From the NCBI GenBank assembly GCA_902801625.1, contig CADCJI010000005.1, positions 62,001-126,000 on the forward strand: a stretch of DNA of 64,000 nucleotides. Reading direction: 5' to 3'. This document shows positions 18,284 through 27,670 of the stretch, in pieces. How positions within the stretch are numbered: position 1 is the first letter of the stretch; each line of letters opens with the position of its first letter. The translations under genes were made by a program, and so were the position numbers. This stretch comes from an uncultured Bacteroidia bacterium. Lineage in GTDB: Bacteria > Bacteroidota > Bacteroidia > Bacteroidales > F082. A model generated the notes under the pieces. The model worked only from the letters and a program-made list of their open reading frames with translations. It did not search any database and was not told the origin of the DNA.

Positions 18284-18350
18284 TTCACATCGAACTTCAG
18301 TATAAATTTCTCTAATTCTCTACATTCTTGATAAATAACAAGAAATTCCG

Positions 18351-21300
18351 ATGAACAGGTTCTTCCTCAATATCTACGACTACTTGTCGAAACACAAGGC
18401 CTTCTCGACAGCCCTATTGTTGGTTGTCACGGCCCTTTGCGTGTTTTCGGCACTGCGTTTGGACTACAAGGAGAACATTGCCGATTTCCTGCCTACCGAT
18501 CCTGAAAAAGAACGCTATACCTCGGTCTACAACGACTTGGGCAACCAAGGTCAAATCACCGTCATCTTCACTGCCGATACCACCAAGTTGGCTGGCGACA
18601 ATGCCATTGACGCCATCATGGAAGCCATGGATGCCTTTGAGAGCCATTGGAAAGCAACAGATACCGCACAAATTGTCAACGACTTACAATGTCGTGTCGA
18701 CGGCAGCCAAGTGTTTGATGCCATTGATTTCATCCGCGAAAATCAAGCCTTGTTTCTCACCGAAGCCGACTACCAACGCATGGACTCTTTGCTGGCCGAC
18801 CCCGAGCATGTGGCCACCAGCATGGCCAACATCAAACGGATGCTTTCCATGCCCACAGCGGGTTTTGTGGTGGACGGCATCAAGGCTGACCCACTCAACC
18901 TCTATTCGCCCGCTTTGCAACGGCTCAATGCGCTCAATCCCACACAGAACTACCGCTTGGAGGACGAATACCTCTTTAACGAAAGCGGCGACAAAGGCTT
19001 TGCCTTCTTCTCATCGCCTTTCTCGGGCAGCGATACACAAGGCAACGCCAAAATCGTCGATTTGATCGATAAGGTGACCGAGCTGACCGAGAGCGAGCAT
19101 CCAGAAGTAAAGATTTCGGCCGTTGGCGCACCTACCATCGCTGTCACCAACGCGCGACAAATCAAGCACGACAGCTATCTCTCCATCGCTTTGGCACTGG
19201 TGCTCATCTTTGGCATTTTGATGTTTACCATGGCGCGCAAGCGCAATCTGCTTTGGCTCGGCATCGCCATCCTTTTCGGTTGGATCTTCGCCTTGGCGGT
19301 CATCGCCTTGTTCAAGACGAGCATCTCCATCATTGTGGTGGGCATCGGCTCGGTCATCGTGGGCATCGCGGTCAACTATCCCTTGCATTACCTCGACCAC
19401 ATCAAACAGGAACCCAACAAACGCGAGGCCTTGAAGGATGTCATCCAGCCTTTGGTCATCGGCAACATCACCACCGTGGCTGCCTTTGCCTGCCTTGTTT
19501 TTGTGAAGGCCGAAGCCATGCGCGATTTGGGTCTTTTCGGTGCCTTGACTTTGGTTGGAACGATACTCTTCGTGATGGTTTTCCTGCCTTTGTTTGCCGT
19601 GGTGCCGAAAAAGACCAAGAGACTCTTCGTTGATGACGGCAAAGCCCCTTCGGAATGGTGGCGCAAGGTAAAATTATACGCTTTCTGGCCTTTGGTTATC
19701 ATTACATTGATACTCAGTTACTTCGGTAAAGAAGCCGCTTTCGATGCCGACCTACACAACATCAACTACATGACCAACCAAGAGCAGGAAGACTTGGCCT
19801 TGCTGAGCGAGTCGCTGCAAAAGGAAGGGGAGACAGACTTGATCTATGTGGTTTCGGAAGCCGAGGATTTTCAAGAAGCCATCAAGCAAAACGAAAATAT
19901 CATTGCCCAGTTGCAGCAGTCGATTCCCGACAGTGTGGAATACAGCATTTCGGGCATGGATGGCCTGTTGCCTTCGGTGGAAAGACAAGAGAAGTCATTG
20001 GAGTTGTGGCAAGCGTTTTGGCAACGCCATGAAGGTTTGGCCGAGCAAGTCAAAGCCGAGGCTGTGAAAGCAGGTTTTACAGAAAACGCATTTGCCCCAT
20101 TTATTGAGGGTATCACCAAGGACTATCAGCCTTTGACTGAAAGCGAGATGGAACCGCTGTTGGGTTTGTGTGGCAACTATATGTTGCAGCACGATTCGGT
20201 GGCTCGGGTGGTGAATTTTGTGCGGGTGCCAGTACAAGATTCTGAGAAGATAAAGAAACAGATAAGGGATATGATCGGCCCTTCGACCCTTCAAGCCGGC
20301 CCTTCGACGGGCTCAGGGACCTTGGTTTCTAAAGGCTTCGCTTTCAGCATCAGCGATGTGGGCAATAATTTGGTGAGTGCGCTATCAAGCGACTTCGACT
20401 ACATCCTTTATGTGTGCAGCATCGTGGTGTTTTTCTTCCTCTGCCTCTCGTTTGGTCGCTTGGAGCTTGCCTTATTGGCCTTCCTCCCGCTGACGGTCGG
20501 CTGGGCCTGGATCTTGGGCATCATGAACCTGGTCGACATCAAGTTTAACATCATCAACATCATCTTGGCCACCTTCATTTTCGGTCAAGGCGACGACTAC
20601 ACCATCTTCATCACCGAGGGCTTGCTATACGAATACGCTTACGGCAAGCGAATGCTGAAAAACTACCGCAACAGCGTCATTCTTTCGGGCATCTTGATGT
20701 TCATCGGTATTGGCACTTTAATCTTCGCCAAGCATCCCGCCATGCGTTCCTTGGCCGAAGTGGCCATCATTGGTATGGCTACAGTGGTTCTGATGGCCTG
20801 CTACCTGCCGCCCATTGTCTTTGGTTGGTTGACCAAGAAAAAGGGTCAACTTCGCCAAGTGCCGTTGACCCTGAAACGACTGATTTATACCATATTATCC
20901 TTGTTGGTCTTCGTCGTTTTTGTGTTCTTTATCTTTACGCCGTTTACTTTGGTTTACATGTTTTTGGGCCCCAATACCGAGAAGAAACGCTATCGTTTCC
21001 ATCAATTGATAGCGGCTTTCATGCGCATTGCTTTGAAACTGTTGCCAGGCGTAAAGTTCGATTTGGTCAACAAATACGGCGAGACCTTCGAGAAGCCTGC
21101 CGTCATCATCGCCAACCACCAGTCGCACCTCGACCTGTTGTGCACCATCATGCTCAACCCCAAGGTGGTTTTGCTGACAACGGACTGGGTATGGAAAAAC
21201 CCGATTTATGGTTTGGTCATCCGCTATGCTGAATACTATCCCGTTTCGGACGGTTACGATAAAAACCTGGAACGTTTGCAGAACTTGGTGGAACGCGGCT

Positions 21301-21947
21301 ATTCCGTGGTGGTCTTCCCCGAAGGCACACGCTCTGAGACGGGCGAAATCCTGCGTTTCCACAAGGGTGCTTTCCAATTGGCGCAGTCGCTGCAGCTTGA
21401 CATCTTGCCAATCTTTATTCATGGTGCCAACCATGTGATGCCTAAGAAAGATGTAGTTTTGCGCGAAGGGCAATTGCATGTGGTGATCGAGCAACGTAAG
21501 CCATACGAAGAATTGGCCACAATGGAAACACGCGCCTTGACGTCGCAGTTCCGCGCTTACTATACCCAACATTTTGCCGAACTCAGAAACCAATTGGAAA
21601 ACACGGAATACGTGTTGCCATTTGTGCGCTACAAATACATCTACAAAGGTCCGGAAGTGGAACGTGCGTGTCATCGCAACTTGAAGAAGATCAAGGCACA
21701 CGCTTTGGAAATCGACGCCATGGAACAAAAGTCCATTTTGATCCAAAACAGTGGCTATGGTGAGCTGGCATGGACCGTGGCCTTGGTGCATCGCGATGCG
21801 CAGGTCTATGCCGTTGAGGCGGATGAAGACAAGTTCCTGTTGGCCTCGCATTGCAGTTACATCCCCGAAAACCTGCATTTTGTGCAGCAAGGCGATGCCG
21901 TTCCGCAATGTGAGTATGTTATTGAAACCCAAGAATTTTTGAAATGA
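18351..21947 (+). CDS. MMPL/RND-type lipid exporter fused to a PlsC-type acyltransferase
   Basis: 1198 residues. Residues 1-~880 form an MMPL/RND transporter: one N-terminal membrane segment, a periplasmic loop, five or six segments (~270-460), a second loop and another group (~683-880). Residues ~900-1090 are an acyltransferase domain with NHQSHLD (His923, Asp928; HX4D) and FPEGTR (989-994). The last ~80 residues resemble part of a class I methyltransferase (GYGELAWTVAL, VYAVEADEDK). Transport and acyl transfer in one chain suggest that a lipid is acylated at the inner face as it is exported. A palindromic-repeat insert encodes residues 643-657. Its stop overlaps the next start by 4 bases (ATGA). 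The transporter and acyltransferase calls are firm; the methyltransferase-like tail is tentative. Confidence 0.85.
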   Translation: MNRFFLNIYDYLSKHKAFSTALLLVVTALCVFSALRLDYKENIADFLPTDPEKERYTSVYNDLGNQGQITVIFTADTTKLAGDNAIDAIMEAMDAFESHWKATDTAQIVNDLQCRVDGSQVFDAIDFIRENQALFLTEADYQRMDSLLADPEHVATSMANIKRMLSMPTAGFVVDGIKADPLNLYSPALQRLNALNPTQNYRLEDEYLFNESGDKGFAFFSSPFSGSDTQGNAKIVDLIDKVTELTESEHPEVKISAVGAPTIAVTNARQIKHDSYLSIALALVLIFGILMFTMARKRNLLWLGIAILFGWIFALAVIALFKTSISIIVVGIGSVIVGIAVNYPLHYLDHIKQEPNKREALKDVIQPLVIGNITTVAAFACLVFVKAEAMRDLGLFGALTLVGTILFVMVFLPLFAVVPKKTKRLFVDDGKAPSEWWRKVKLYAFWPLVIITLILSYFGKEAAFDADLHNINYMTNQEQEDLALLSESLQKEGETDLIYVVSEAEDFQEAIKQNENIIAQLQQSIPDSVEYSISGMDGLLPSVERQEKSLELWQAFWQRHEGLAEQVKAEAVKAGFTENAFAPFIEGITKDYQPLTESEMEPLLGLCGNYMLQHDSVARVVNFVRVPVQDSEKIKKQIRDMIGPSTLQAGPSTGSGTLVSKGFAFSISDVGNNLVSALSSDFDYILYVCSIVVFFFLCLSFGRLELALLAFLPLTVGWAWILGIMNLVDIKFNIINIILATFIFGQGDDYTIFITEGLLYEYAYGKRMLKNYRNSVILSGILMFIGIGTLIFAKHPAMRSLAEVAIIGMATVVLMACYLPPIVFGWLTKKKGQLRQVPLTLKRLIYTILSLLVFVVFVFFIFTPFTLVYMFLGPNTEKKRYRFHQLIAAFMRIALKLLPGVKFDLVNKYGETFEKPAVIIANHQSHLDLLCTIMLNPKVVLLTTDWVWKNPIYGLVIRYAEYYPVSDGYDKNLERLQNLVERGYSVVVFPEGTRSETGEILRFHKGAFQLAQSLQLDILPIFIHGANHVMPKKDVVLREGQLHVVIEQRKPYEELATMETRALTSQFRAYYTQHFAELRNQLENTEYVLPFVRYKYIYKGPEVERACHRNLKKIKAHALEIDAMEQKSILIQNSGYGELAWTVALVHRDAQVYAVEADEDKFLLASHCSYIPENLHFVQQGDAVPQCEYVIETQEFLK
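20277..20321 (+). repeat. Palindromic intergenic-type repeat inside the MMPL gene
   Basis: Two copies of GGCCCTTCGAC, the second continuing as GGGCTCAGGGACC, form the inverted-repeat motif (CCTTCGACGGGCTCAGGG) known from intergenic spaces of Bacteroidota. Here it lies in frame and encodes GPSTLQAGPSTGSGT, a flexible low-complexity insert just before membrane segment 7. Confidence 0.7.
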
Positions 21948-24931
21948 AGAAGTGCATCATCATAGGGAGTGGATTAGGCGGTCTTTCGACGGGGGTCATC
22001 CTGGCGAAAAACGGCTATGAGGTCACTATTTTGGAGCAGGCCTCACAAGTGGGCGGCTGTCTGCAATGCTTCATCCGCGATGGGGTGAAGTTTGAGACGG
22101 GGATGCATTTCATCGGCAGTCTCGACGACGATCAAGTGCTTTCGCATTATTTCAACTACCTCGAAATCAAGGATAAAGTCCAGTTCAATCGCTTGGATCC
22201 TCATGCCTACGATATGGTGTCACTGCAAGGCGAGCGTTTTGCCTTTCCCAATGGTCGTGAGGCCTTCGTTGAGCAGTTTGCCCAGCGTTTTCCTTCACAA
22301 AGGGAAAACCTTGAGCGATATTGCGACCTGGTGGAACAAGTGGCCAGTTTGTCGCCCTTCCGCGACTTGCAGCATAGTGTCGACGAAAACCGTTTTATTG
22401 ACGACAAGTTGTTATACCAAAGCCTGAGCGAGGTGATCGACCAGACCATCACCGACCCCTTGCTGCGTGAGGTGTTGGTAGGCAACCTTTCGCTTTATGC
22501 CGCGCAAAAAGACAAGACACCCTTTGCAACCCATGCTTTCATCTTTGATTTCTACAACAAAAGTGCCTTTCGCATCGTGGGCGGTAGCGATGCCATTGTG
22601 AAGGCTTTGCGTCAGGTGCTTGAGCAATACGATGGCACCATCCTAACCCGTCACAAAGTGAGCCGAATCCTGGTGGAAGGCAAGAAAGCTACGGGCGTGG
22701 TGACTGAAAACGGCAAGACTTTCACCGCCGATGTGGTCATTTCGGATGTAAACCCCAAGCAGTTGGTGGGCTTGGTGGAGCCTAGCATCTTCACTGAGGC
22801 TTACAAATCGCGTATCAAGGGCATTCCCGATACCGTCTCTGTGTTTTCTTTGTTCCTTCGTTTCAAGGAATGGGCGATGCCTTACATCAACTCCAATTTC
22901 TATGGCTTCCATACCGATTCGCCCTGGAAGATGAGCGGAACCATCGACGACACTTGGCCGCAAGGCTATCTCTATATGCACCATTGCCATGAGCCTCATC
23001 CTAAGACCGCACGCGGAGGCGTCGTTTTAGCTTATATGTCGATGGATGCCGTGAAGCAATGGAGCGAAACAAACATTGGCCGCAGAGGCGATGACTACAA
23101 GCAGTTTAAGCACGACATGGCCGAACGCCTTATCGACGCCGTGGAGCAGGATTTCCCAGGTTTTCGAGAGTCCTTGGCTGATTATTATGCCGCCACCCCG
23201 CTGACCTATCGTGACTATACGCTGACACCCGAAGGCTCCATCTATGGCTTGGCCAAGAATGTGAACAACATCGCCGACAGGGTGTCATTCAAGACCAAAG
23301 TCTCCAATCTGCTTCTTGTGGGGCAAAACATCAACTCGCATGGCATGTTGGGCGTGTTGGTGGGCACGATGACGGTGTGCCAACACTTGTTGGGTGAAGA
23401 AAAAGTGCGGCAACAAATGGTGGAAGCCAACCGAAAGACCGTTGTCGTCATCGGCGGCGGCTTGGGCGGATTGGTCTCAGGTGCCTTGTTGGCCAAGGAA
23501 GGCTACAAGGTGACTGTGTTGGAGAAAAACGCCATCATTGGCGGTGGTCTTCAGAACTTCAAGAGAAAAGGTGTTAGTTTCCCCACGGGCATGCATGTGT
23601 TTGGTGGTTTCAATGAGGTGGGACAGTTGCGCAAACTCTTCTCTTATCTCGGCATCATGGATCGTCTCTCGCTTCGCGCCATGGACGAAGATGGCTACGA
23701 CGTGGTGACGGTGCTTGAGGATGGTACTTCCTATCGACTTCCAAGAGGCAAAGAACAATATATCAACTATTTGACTCAACTTTTCCCCGCTGAAAAGGAC
23801 AACATCAGAGCCTACGTTGAGAAGATGTATGCCCTTTCGGAAGAAGAAGATCTCTTTTATTTGCGCGAACGGCCCTCACAGATGTTCATGTCGGTGTCGG
23901 AAGACGCCATTCTGCCTTACGATGATTTGATGGACCGCTACATCAAAGACCCGAAGTTGAAAGGCTTGTTGTCTTACATCAGCCCGCTCTTTGGTGGGGT
24001 GGCGGGTACGACGCCTGCTTTCATGGCTGCCTTGCTGGGGGTGCTGCACATAGGTGGCACTTACCAGTTTGTCGGGGGAAGCCAACAGATGGCGGATTTG
24101 CTGAAAGGTGTCATAGAAGAGGCTGGTGGACAGGTGCTGGCCAATGAAGAAGTCGTCCAAATCGAAGTGGACGACCATGAAGTGAAACAAGTTATTACCC
24201 GAAAAGGACATACTTATCGTGCCGATGGATACATCTCGGATGTGCATCCCGATGTGCTCTTGCGCTTGGTAGGTGACAAGGCTTTTCCGGTTTCGTTCCG
24301 AAAAAGGCTGCAGTCAATCCCCGAGACCTATTCCAGCTTTAAGGTCTACGTGAAATTCAAGGAAAAGGCTTTTCCATACGTCAACCACACCAGTTATTGT
24401 CTTTACAAATACGACTCGCAATTTAACCTTTCGACCTTACAGCAAAAAGACTGGCCGAATAACCTAATGTATTACACTCCAGCGATTGAAAACCAGGGTG
24501 AGTTTGCGGAAACAATGGTCATCATCGCTGAAATGCCTTTTGAGTGGGTTAGGCCTTGGGAAGACACCAAGACAGGTTGTCGGGGGGAGGATTATGAAAA
24601 ATGGAAACAGGAGATGACAGAGAAGACGCTTGACTTTATGGAAAAAATCTATCCTGGTTTCCGCAACAATATAGATTTTTTAACGGCTTCATCGCCACTC
24701 ACCATCCGCGACTATTACGGTAATAAAGAGGGTTCCAATTATGGTTTCCAAAAAGACAGCCACAATATCATGCTCTCACAAATGTCTGTTTTTACTAAAG
24801 TTAGGAATTTGTTTTTGACTGGACAGAATGTCAACATACATGGTTTGTGTGGTGTTTCGCTCACGGCTATCCAAACGGTGGAAGCGTTTGTGGGAGCTAA
24901 TGCCATAGTGCGCAAAATCAACAAATACTAA
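21944..24931 (+). CDS. Tandem-duplicated phytoene-desaturase/carotenoid-isomerase-like FAD oxidoreductase
   Basis: 995 residues made of two homologous FAD-dependent halves. Each begins with a Rossmann motif: GSGLGGLSTG near residue 8 and GGGLGGLVSG near residue 503 (second half from about 498). Each ends with an FAD-binding segment of the CrtI/CrtISO type (NLLLVGQNINSHGMLGV and NLFLTGQNVNIHGLCGV). Single-copy relatives of ~500 residues desaturate or isomerise polyene chains, or act on other lipids. A fusion of two could act as an intramolecular dimer or carry out two steps in turn. Translationally coupled to the MMPL gene by a 4-base overlap. Substrate unknown. Confidence 0.85.
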   Translation: MKKCIIIGSGLGGLSTGVILAKNGYEVTILEQASQVGGCLQCFIRDGVKFETGMHFIGSLDDDQVLSHYFNYLEIKDKVQFNRLDPHAYDMVSLQGERFAFPNGREAFVEQFAQRFPSQRENLERYCDLVEQVASLSPFRDLQHSVDENRFIDDKLLYQSLSEVIDQTITDPLLREVLVGNLSLYAAQKDKTPFATHAFIFDFYNKSAFRIVGGSDAIVKALRQVLEQYDGTILTRHKVSRILVEGKKATGVVTENGKTFTADVVISDVNPKQLVGLVEPSIFTEAYKSRIKGIPDTVSVFSLFLRFKEWAMPYINSNFYGFHTDSPWKMSGTIDDTWPQGYLYMHHCHEPHPKTARGGVVLAYMSMDAVKQWSETNIGRRGDDYKQFKHDMAERLIDAVEQDFPGFRESLADYYAATPLTYRDYTLTPEGSIYGLAKNVNNIADRVSFKTKVSNLLLVGQNINSHGMLGVLVGTMTVCQHLLGEEKVRQQMVEANRKTVVVIGGGLGGLVSGALLAKEGYKVTVLEKNAIIGGGLQNFKRKGVSFPTGMHVFGGFNEVGQLRKLFSYLGIMDRLSLRAMDEDGYDVVTVLEDGTSYRLPRGKEQYINYLTQLFPAEKDNIRAYVEKMYALSEEEDLFYLRERPSQMFMSVSEDAILPYDDLMDRYIKDPKLKGLLSYISPLFGGVAGTTPAFMAALLGVLHIGGTYQFVGGSQQMADLLKGVIEEAGGQVLANEEVVQIEVDDHEVKQVITRKGHTYRADGYISDVHPDVLLRLVGDKAFPVSFRKRLQSIPETYSSFKVYVKFKEKAFPYVNHTSYCLYKYDSQFNLSTLQQKDWPNNLMYYTPAIENQGEFAETMVIIAEMPFEWVRPWEDTKTGCRGEDYEKWKQEMTEKTLDFMEKIYPGFRNNIDFLTASSPLTIRDYYGNKEGSNYGFQKDSHNIMLSQMSVFTKVRNLFLTGQNVNIHGLCGVSLTAIQTVEAFVGANAIVRKINKY

Positions 24932-24949
24932 TCCTGATATAATTTTTTG

Positions 24950-24957
24950 TATTTTTG
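24950..24957 (+). promoter_or_regulatory. -7 promoter element
   Basis: TATTTTTG about 20 bases before the ATG at 24976. It excludes an alternative TTG start at 24955 and suggests a separate transcript for the radical SAM gene. No clear -33 element is seen. Confidence 0.45.
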
Positions 24958-24975
24958 CAGATTCAACAATATGAA

Positions 24976-26307
24976 ATGGACACAATCAAACTGAAGCTTA
25001 TTTATCCGAAGTGGAACAAACTGCCGGGTCAGACAACGTTCAACTTGCCGCCTCATGGCCCCGTTGCTTTTGCTGCTACCTTGCCTGAATATGTTGACAT
25101 TTCCTTTACCGATGAAAATGTGGAGCCTATCGATTTTGACGAGGAGTGCGACCTTGTGGCTCTTTCTATGATGCTCACCACGCAGGTGAAACGTGGCTGG
25201 GCCATTGCAGACGAATACCACAAACGCGGCAAAACTGTCCTTGCCGGTGGCATTTCGACGATGTTGCATGCCGAAGAAATGGTGAACCATGTCGACAGCG
25301 TGTTTTTGGGCGAATCGGAAGGTCGTTCCGAGCAGGTCATCCAAGACTGGAAGAACGGATGTTTGAAAAAGATATATAACTACATTGGCAACCAACCCGA
25401 CATTGCCTCGGTGGGTCCCTGCCGACGCGACCTTTACAAACGTGACTTGTACAACCATAAGGGCGTGCAGATGGTAGACCTCTTCAATGCCAGTCGTGGC
25501 TGTCGTTTCAGCTGCTATCCTTGCGCTGTGTCGTATCTCGGCGGCCGCAAGTTCCGTCCGCGTCCCGTCGACAAGGTGGTGGAAGATATGGCGGGCATCG
25601 ACAACAATCGTCTCTTTATTGTTGACAACTCATTGGCGCAGGACAAGCAGTGGGAGATGGACCTTTTCCGTGCCATCGCACCGCTAAAGAAGAAATGGAT
25701 CAGCCACACCATTGAAGACGACCCTGAGGTACTCGACTTGGCTGCAAAAGCAGGTGCTTGGTATGTATATCAAGCCGTTTACGACACCTCCGACTACATT
25801 AAGGAGCGTGTGAAACGCTATCATGACTACGGTATCGGCGTGGAAGGCACCATCCTCTTTGGCCTTGACAACCAGACCGAAGATGACATTAAGCGTCTCA
25901 TTGATTTTTTGGGCGAAATCGACCTCGACTTAGCCGAGTTCACCATTTTTGCTCCGTTCCCGCATACCAAAGGTCACGATGACCTGTTGCGCCAAGGCCG
26001 CATCTTCGACTTCGATTGGGACCATTACAATGCCGGTCAGGTGGTGTATCAGCCTAAGCACATGACGCCCGAGAAGTTGCAAGACCTCTATGAGTACGCA
26101 TGGAAGAGCTTCTATGCCTCCGAGAGTCAAGAGGCGAAAATGTTCCGCTTGTTCTGCAATGTGGCCTTGCGCGAGATGGAGGAAGGCACCTATCGTCCGC
26201 GTGACCGCCGTTTGGCCAACAAGTCGTTCGGTCGCGATGTGGATCGCAGCAAGCGCAATGTTAATGTAAGAACCGAAAGCCAAAAGCTGATAGTCAGGAG
26301 TGAATAG
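24976..26307 (+). CDS. B12-binding-domain radical SAM protein
   Basis: 443 residues from MDTIKLKLIYP. Residues ~1-135 fit a cobalamin-binding Rossmann domain (VALSMMLTTQVKRGWAIADEY, VLAGGISTMLHAEE). The radical SAM core has the cluster motif C176-x3-C180-x2-C183 (SRGCRFSCYPCAV), followed by IVDNSLAQDKQWEMDLF and VEGTILFGLDNQTEDDI. Enzymes of this class carry out radical methylations, ring closures and rearrangements in lipid and natural-product pathways. Its place in this cluster points to modification of the lipid or polyene product. The last ~20 residues, after GRDVDRSKRN, are poorly conserved in type and may result from read-through into repeat-rich DNA. Confidence 0.85.
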   Translation: MDTIKLKLIYPKWNKLPGQTTFNLPPHGPVAFAATLPEYVDISFTDENVEPIDFDEECDLVALSMMLTTQVKRGWAIADEYHKRGKTVLAGGISTMLHAEEMVNHVDSVFLGESEGRSEQVIQDWKNGCLKKIYNYIGNQPDIASVGPCRRDLYKRDLYNHKGVQMVDLFNASRGCRFSCYPCAVSYLGGRKFRPRPVDKVVEDMAGIDNNRLFIVDNSLAQDKQWEMDLFRAIAPLKKKWISHTIEDDPEVLDLAAKAGAWYVYQAVYDTSDYIKERVKRYHDYGIGVEGTILFGLDNQTEDDIKRLIDFLGEIDLDLAEFTIFAPFPHTKGHDDLLRQGRIFDFDWDHYNAGQVVYQPKHMTPEKLQDLYEYAWKSFYASESQEAKMFRLFCNVALREMEEGTYRPRDRRLANKSFGRDVDRSKRNVNVRTESQKLIVRSE

Positions 26308-26343
26308 TTAAGAGTGTGGAATTGCTTAATATAGCACGCTTTG

Positions 26344-26371
26344 CGTCATTGCGAGGAACGAAGCAATCCAG
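26344..26371. repeat. Half copy of the CGTCATTGCGAGG palindromic repeat
   Basis: One arm of a repeat found as complete inverted pairs at 39371-39447 and 44002-44079. It lies in the 92-base gap before the small gene at 26400; the opposite arm is missing. Confidence 0.75.
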
Positions 26372-26399
26372 AATTTTGAATCTTTGAATCTTTAAATCA

Positions 26400-26771
26400 A
26401 TGAAAGTTTCCCCAGATTATTACGACGAAATATTCCCTTTTAAAGGCGAATGGGACATGGAATCGACCTGTGGCTTGAAAATCCGGAAAGTGGCAGGCAA
26501 GACCTACGTCATCGTCACCGAATTATATCAAGATAACCCCGGTACTTCCGTGACCTACGCCGGTCGCAAACTCGCCGACCAGATTTGTGAAGCGAAGAAC
26601 TTGAAGTTGGAAGAGATAATCTATTTGGAATGCACGCCCAACACCAACTCGAAGTTGTCGTTTTATGACGAAGAGTATTTCCAAGTGGATTTCTTCGCCG
26701 ACATGCAGCACAAATACAGGCAGCTTACAAAAGAAGAGGTAATGAAAATACTTAATAGTAATGAGAATTAA
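26400..26771 (+). CDS. Small conserved-looking protein of unknown function
   Basis: 123 residues, no signal peptide, no membrane segment; I do not recognise the family. It is a soluble acidic protein with Cys at CGLKIRK and LECTPN. Its 3' end overlaps the esterase gene by 11 bases and it follows the radical SAM gene, so it is probably part of the same transcription unit. It could be an accessory to the radical SAM enzyme, but nothing in the sequence proves this. Confidence 0.65.
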   Translation: MKVSPDYYDEIFPFKGEWDMESTCGLKIRKVAGKTYVIVTELYQDNPGTSVTYAGRKLADQICEAKNLKLEEIIYLECTPNTNSKLSFYDEEYFQVDFFADMQHKYRQLTKEEVMKILNSNEN

Positions 26772-27660
26772 GACACTGTTAACCAGTTTATTAATTGTTT
26801 TCTACATAGGAACTTCGATGGCACAAGAAAAAATCCCGATATGGAATGATGTCCATGTGAAAGGCGCTCGCAAAGTGGGTTTGATTCCTTTTATTGCTGA
26901 CGAGAATCCCGACGGGAAGGCCATCATCGTTTGTCCAGGCGGTAGTTACTATTGGCTTGACAAAAAGGTGGAAGGCGATTCGGTGGCGATGTGGCTTCGC
27001 GAACAGGGTATCACCACTTTCGTGTTGCATTATCGCACGGCGGGCGTCCCTGCTTTTGCTTGGCGTTACCGTTATCTTTTCCGTGGCTATCAGTATCCTG
27101 ATATGCAGACCGATGCGCAACGGGCCCTGCAATGGGTGCGCGAGCATGCAGAAGAATATCATATCAACCCCGAGAAAGTCGGCATGTTAGGCTTTTCGGC
27201 TGGCGGTCATTTGGTATTATCGGCGGCTTTCTTCAAAGACCATGACTATCTCAAGCAAGTTGGTGTGGTGACCGAAACCAGCCTGCAGCCTGCCTTCGTG
27301 GCATCGCTCTACCCCGTAGTCACCATGGTGGAGGACTGCGTCCACAAGCGTTCGCGCAGGGGATTGTTGGGAGATACACATGTCAATGATGCCAAATTGC
27401 AAGATTCGCTCTCTCTCGAGAGGCATGTTCCCAAGGATTGCCCCCCTATTTTCCTTGTCAATTGTGTCGACGACCCCGTGGTCGACTACCGCAACTCCGT
27501 ACTTTTGGATGAAGCCTTGACAGCAGCAGGTGTCAACCACCGTTATATCCAGTATGCAACTGGAGGCCATGGCTTTGGCATGAGCAATTACAAGGGTAGC
27601 GCCGAGTGCCATGCATGGAAGGAAGAATTTGTCAAATGGCTGAAAGAAATTGGTTTTTAA
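26761..27660 (+). CDS. Exported alpha/beta-hydrolase (esterase/lipase-like)
   Basis: 299 residues. Signal peptide (RIKTLLTSLLIVFYIGTSMA). Oxyanion-hole region IIVCPGGSYY, nucleophile elbow GFSAGG with Ser146, acid region VNCVDDPVVDYRNS and catalytic His in GGHGFG: a complete triad. It resembles the small acetyl- and feruloyl-esterases of Bacteroidota (BD-FAE/Axe-like). In this cluster it may hydrolyse an ester of the exported lipid, though such enzymes more often act on plant polysaccharide esters. Coupled to its neighbours (11-base overlap upstream, 10-base gap downstream). Confidence 0.8.
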   Translation: MRIKTLLTSLLIVFYIGTSMAQEKIPIWNDVHVKGARKVGLIPFIADENPDGKAIIVCPGGSYYWLDKKVEGDSVAMWLREQGITTFVLHYRTAGVPAFAWRYRYLFRGYQYPDMQTDAQRALQWVREHAEEYHINPEKVGMLGFSAGGHLVLSAAFFKDHDYLKQVGVVTETSLQPAFVASLYPVVTMVEDCVHKRSRRGLLGDTHVNDAKLQDSLSLERHVPKDCPPIFLVNCVDDPVVDYRNSVLLDEALTAAGVNHRYIQYATGGHGFGMSNYKGSAECHAWKEEFVKWLKEIGF

Positions 27661-27670
27661 AACATAAACA

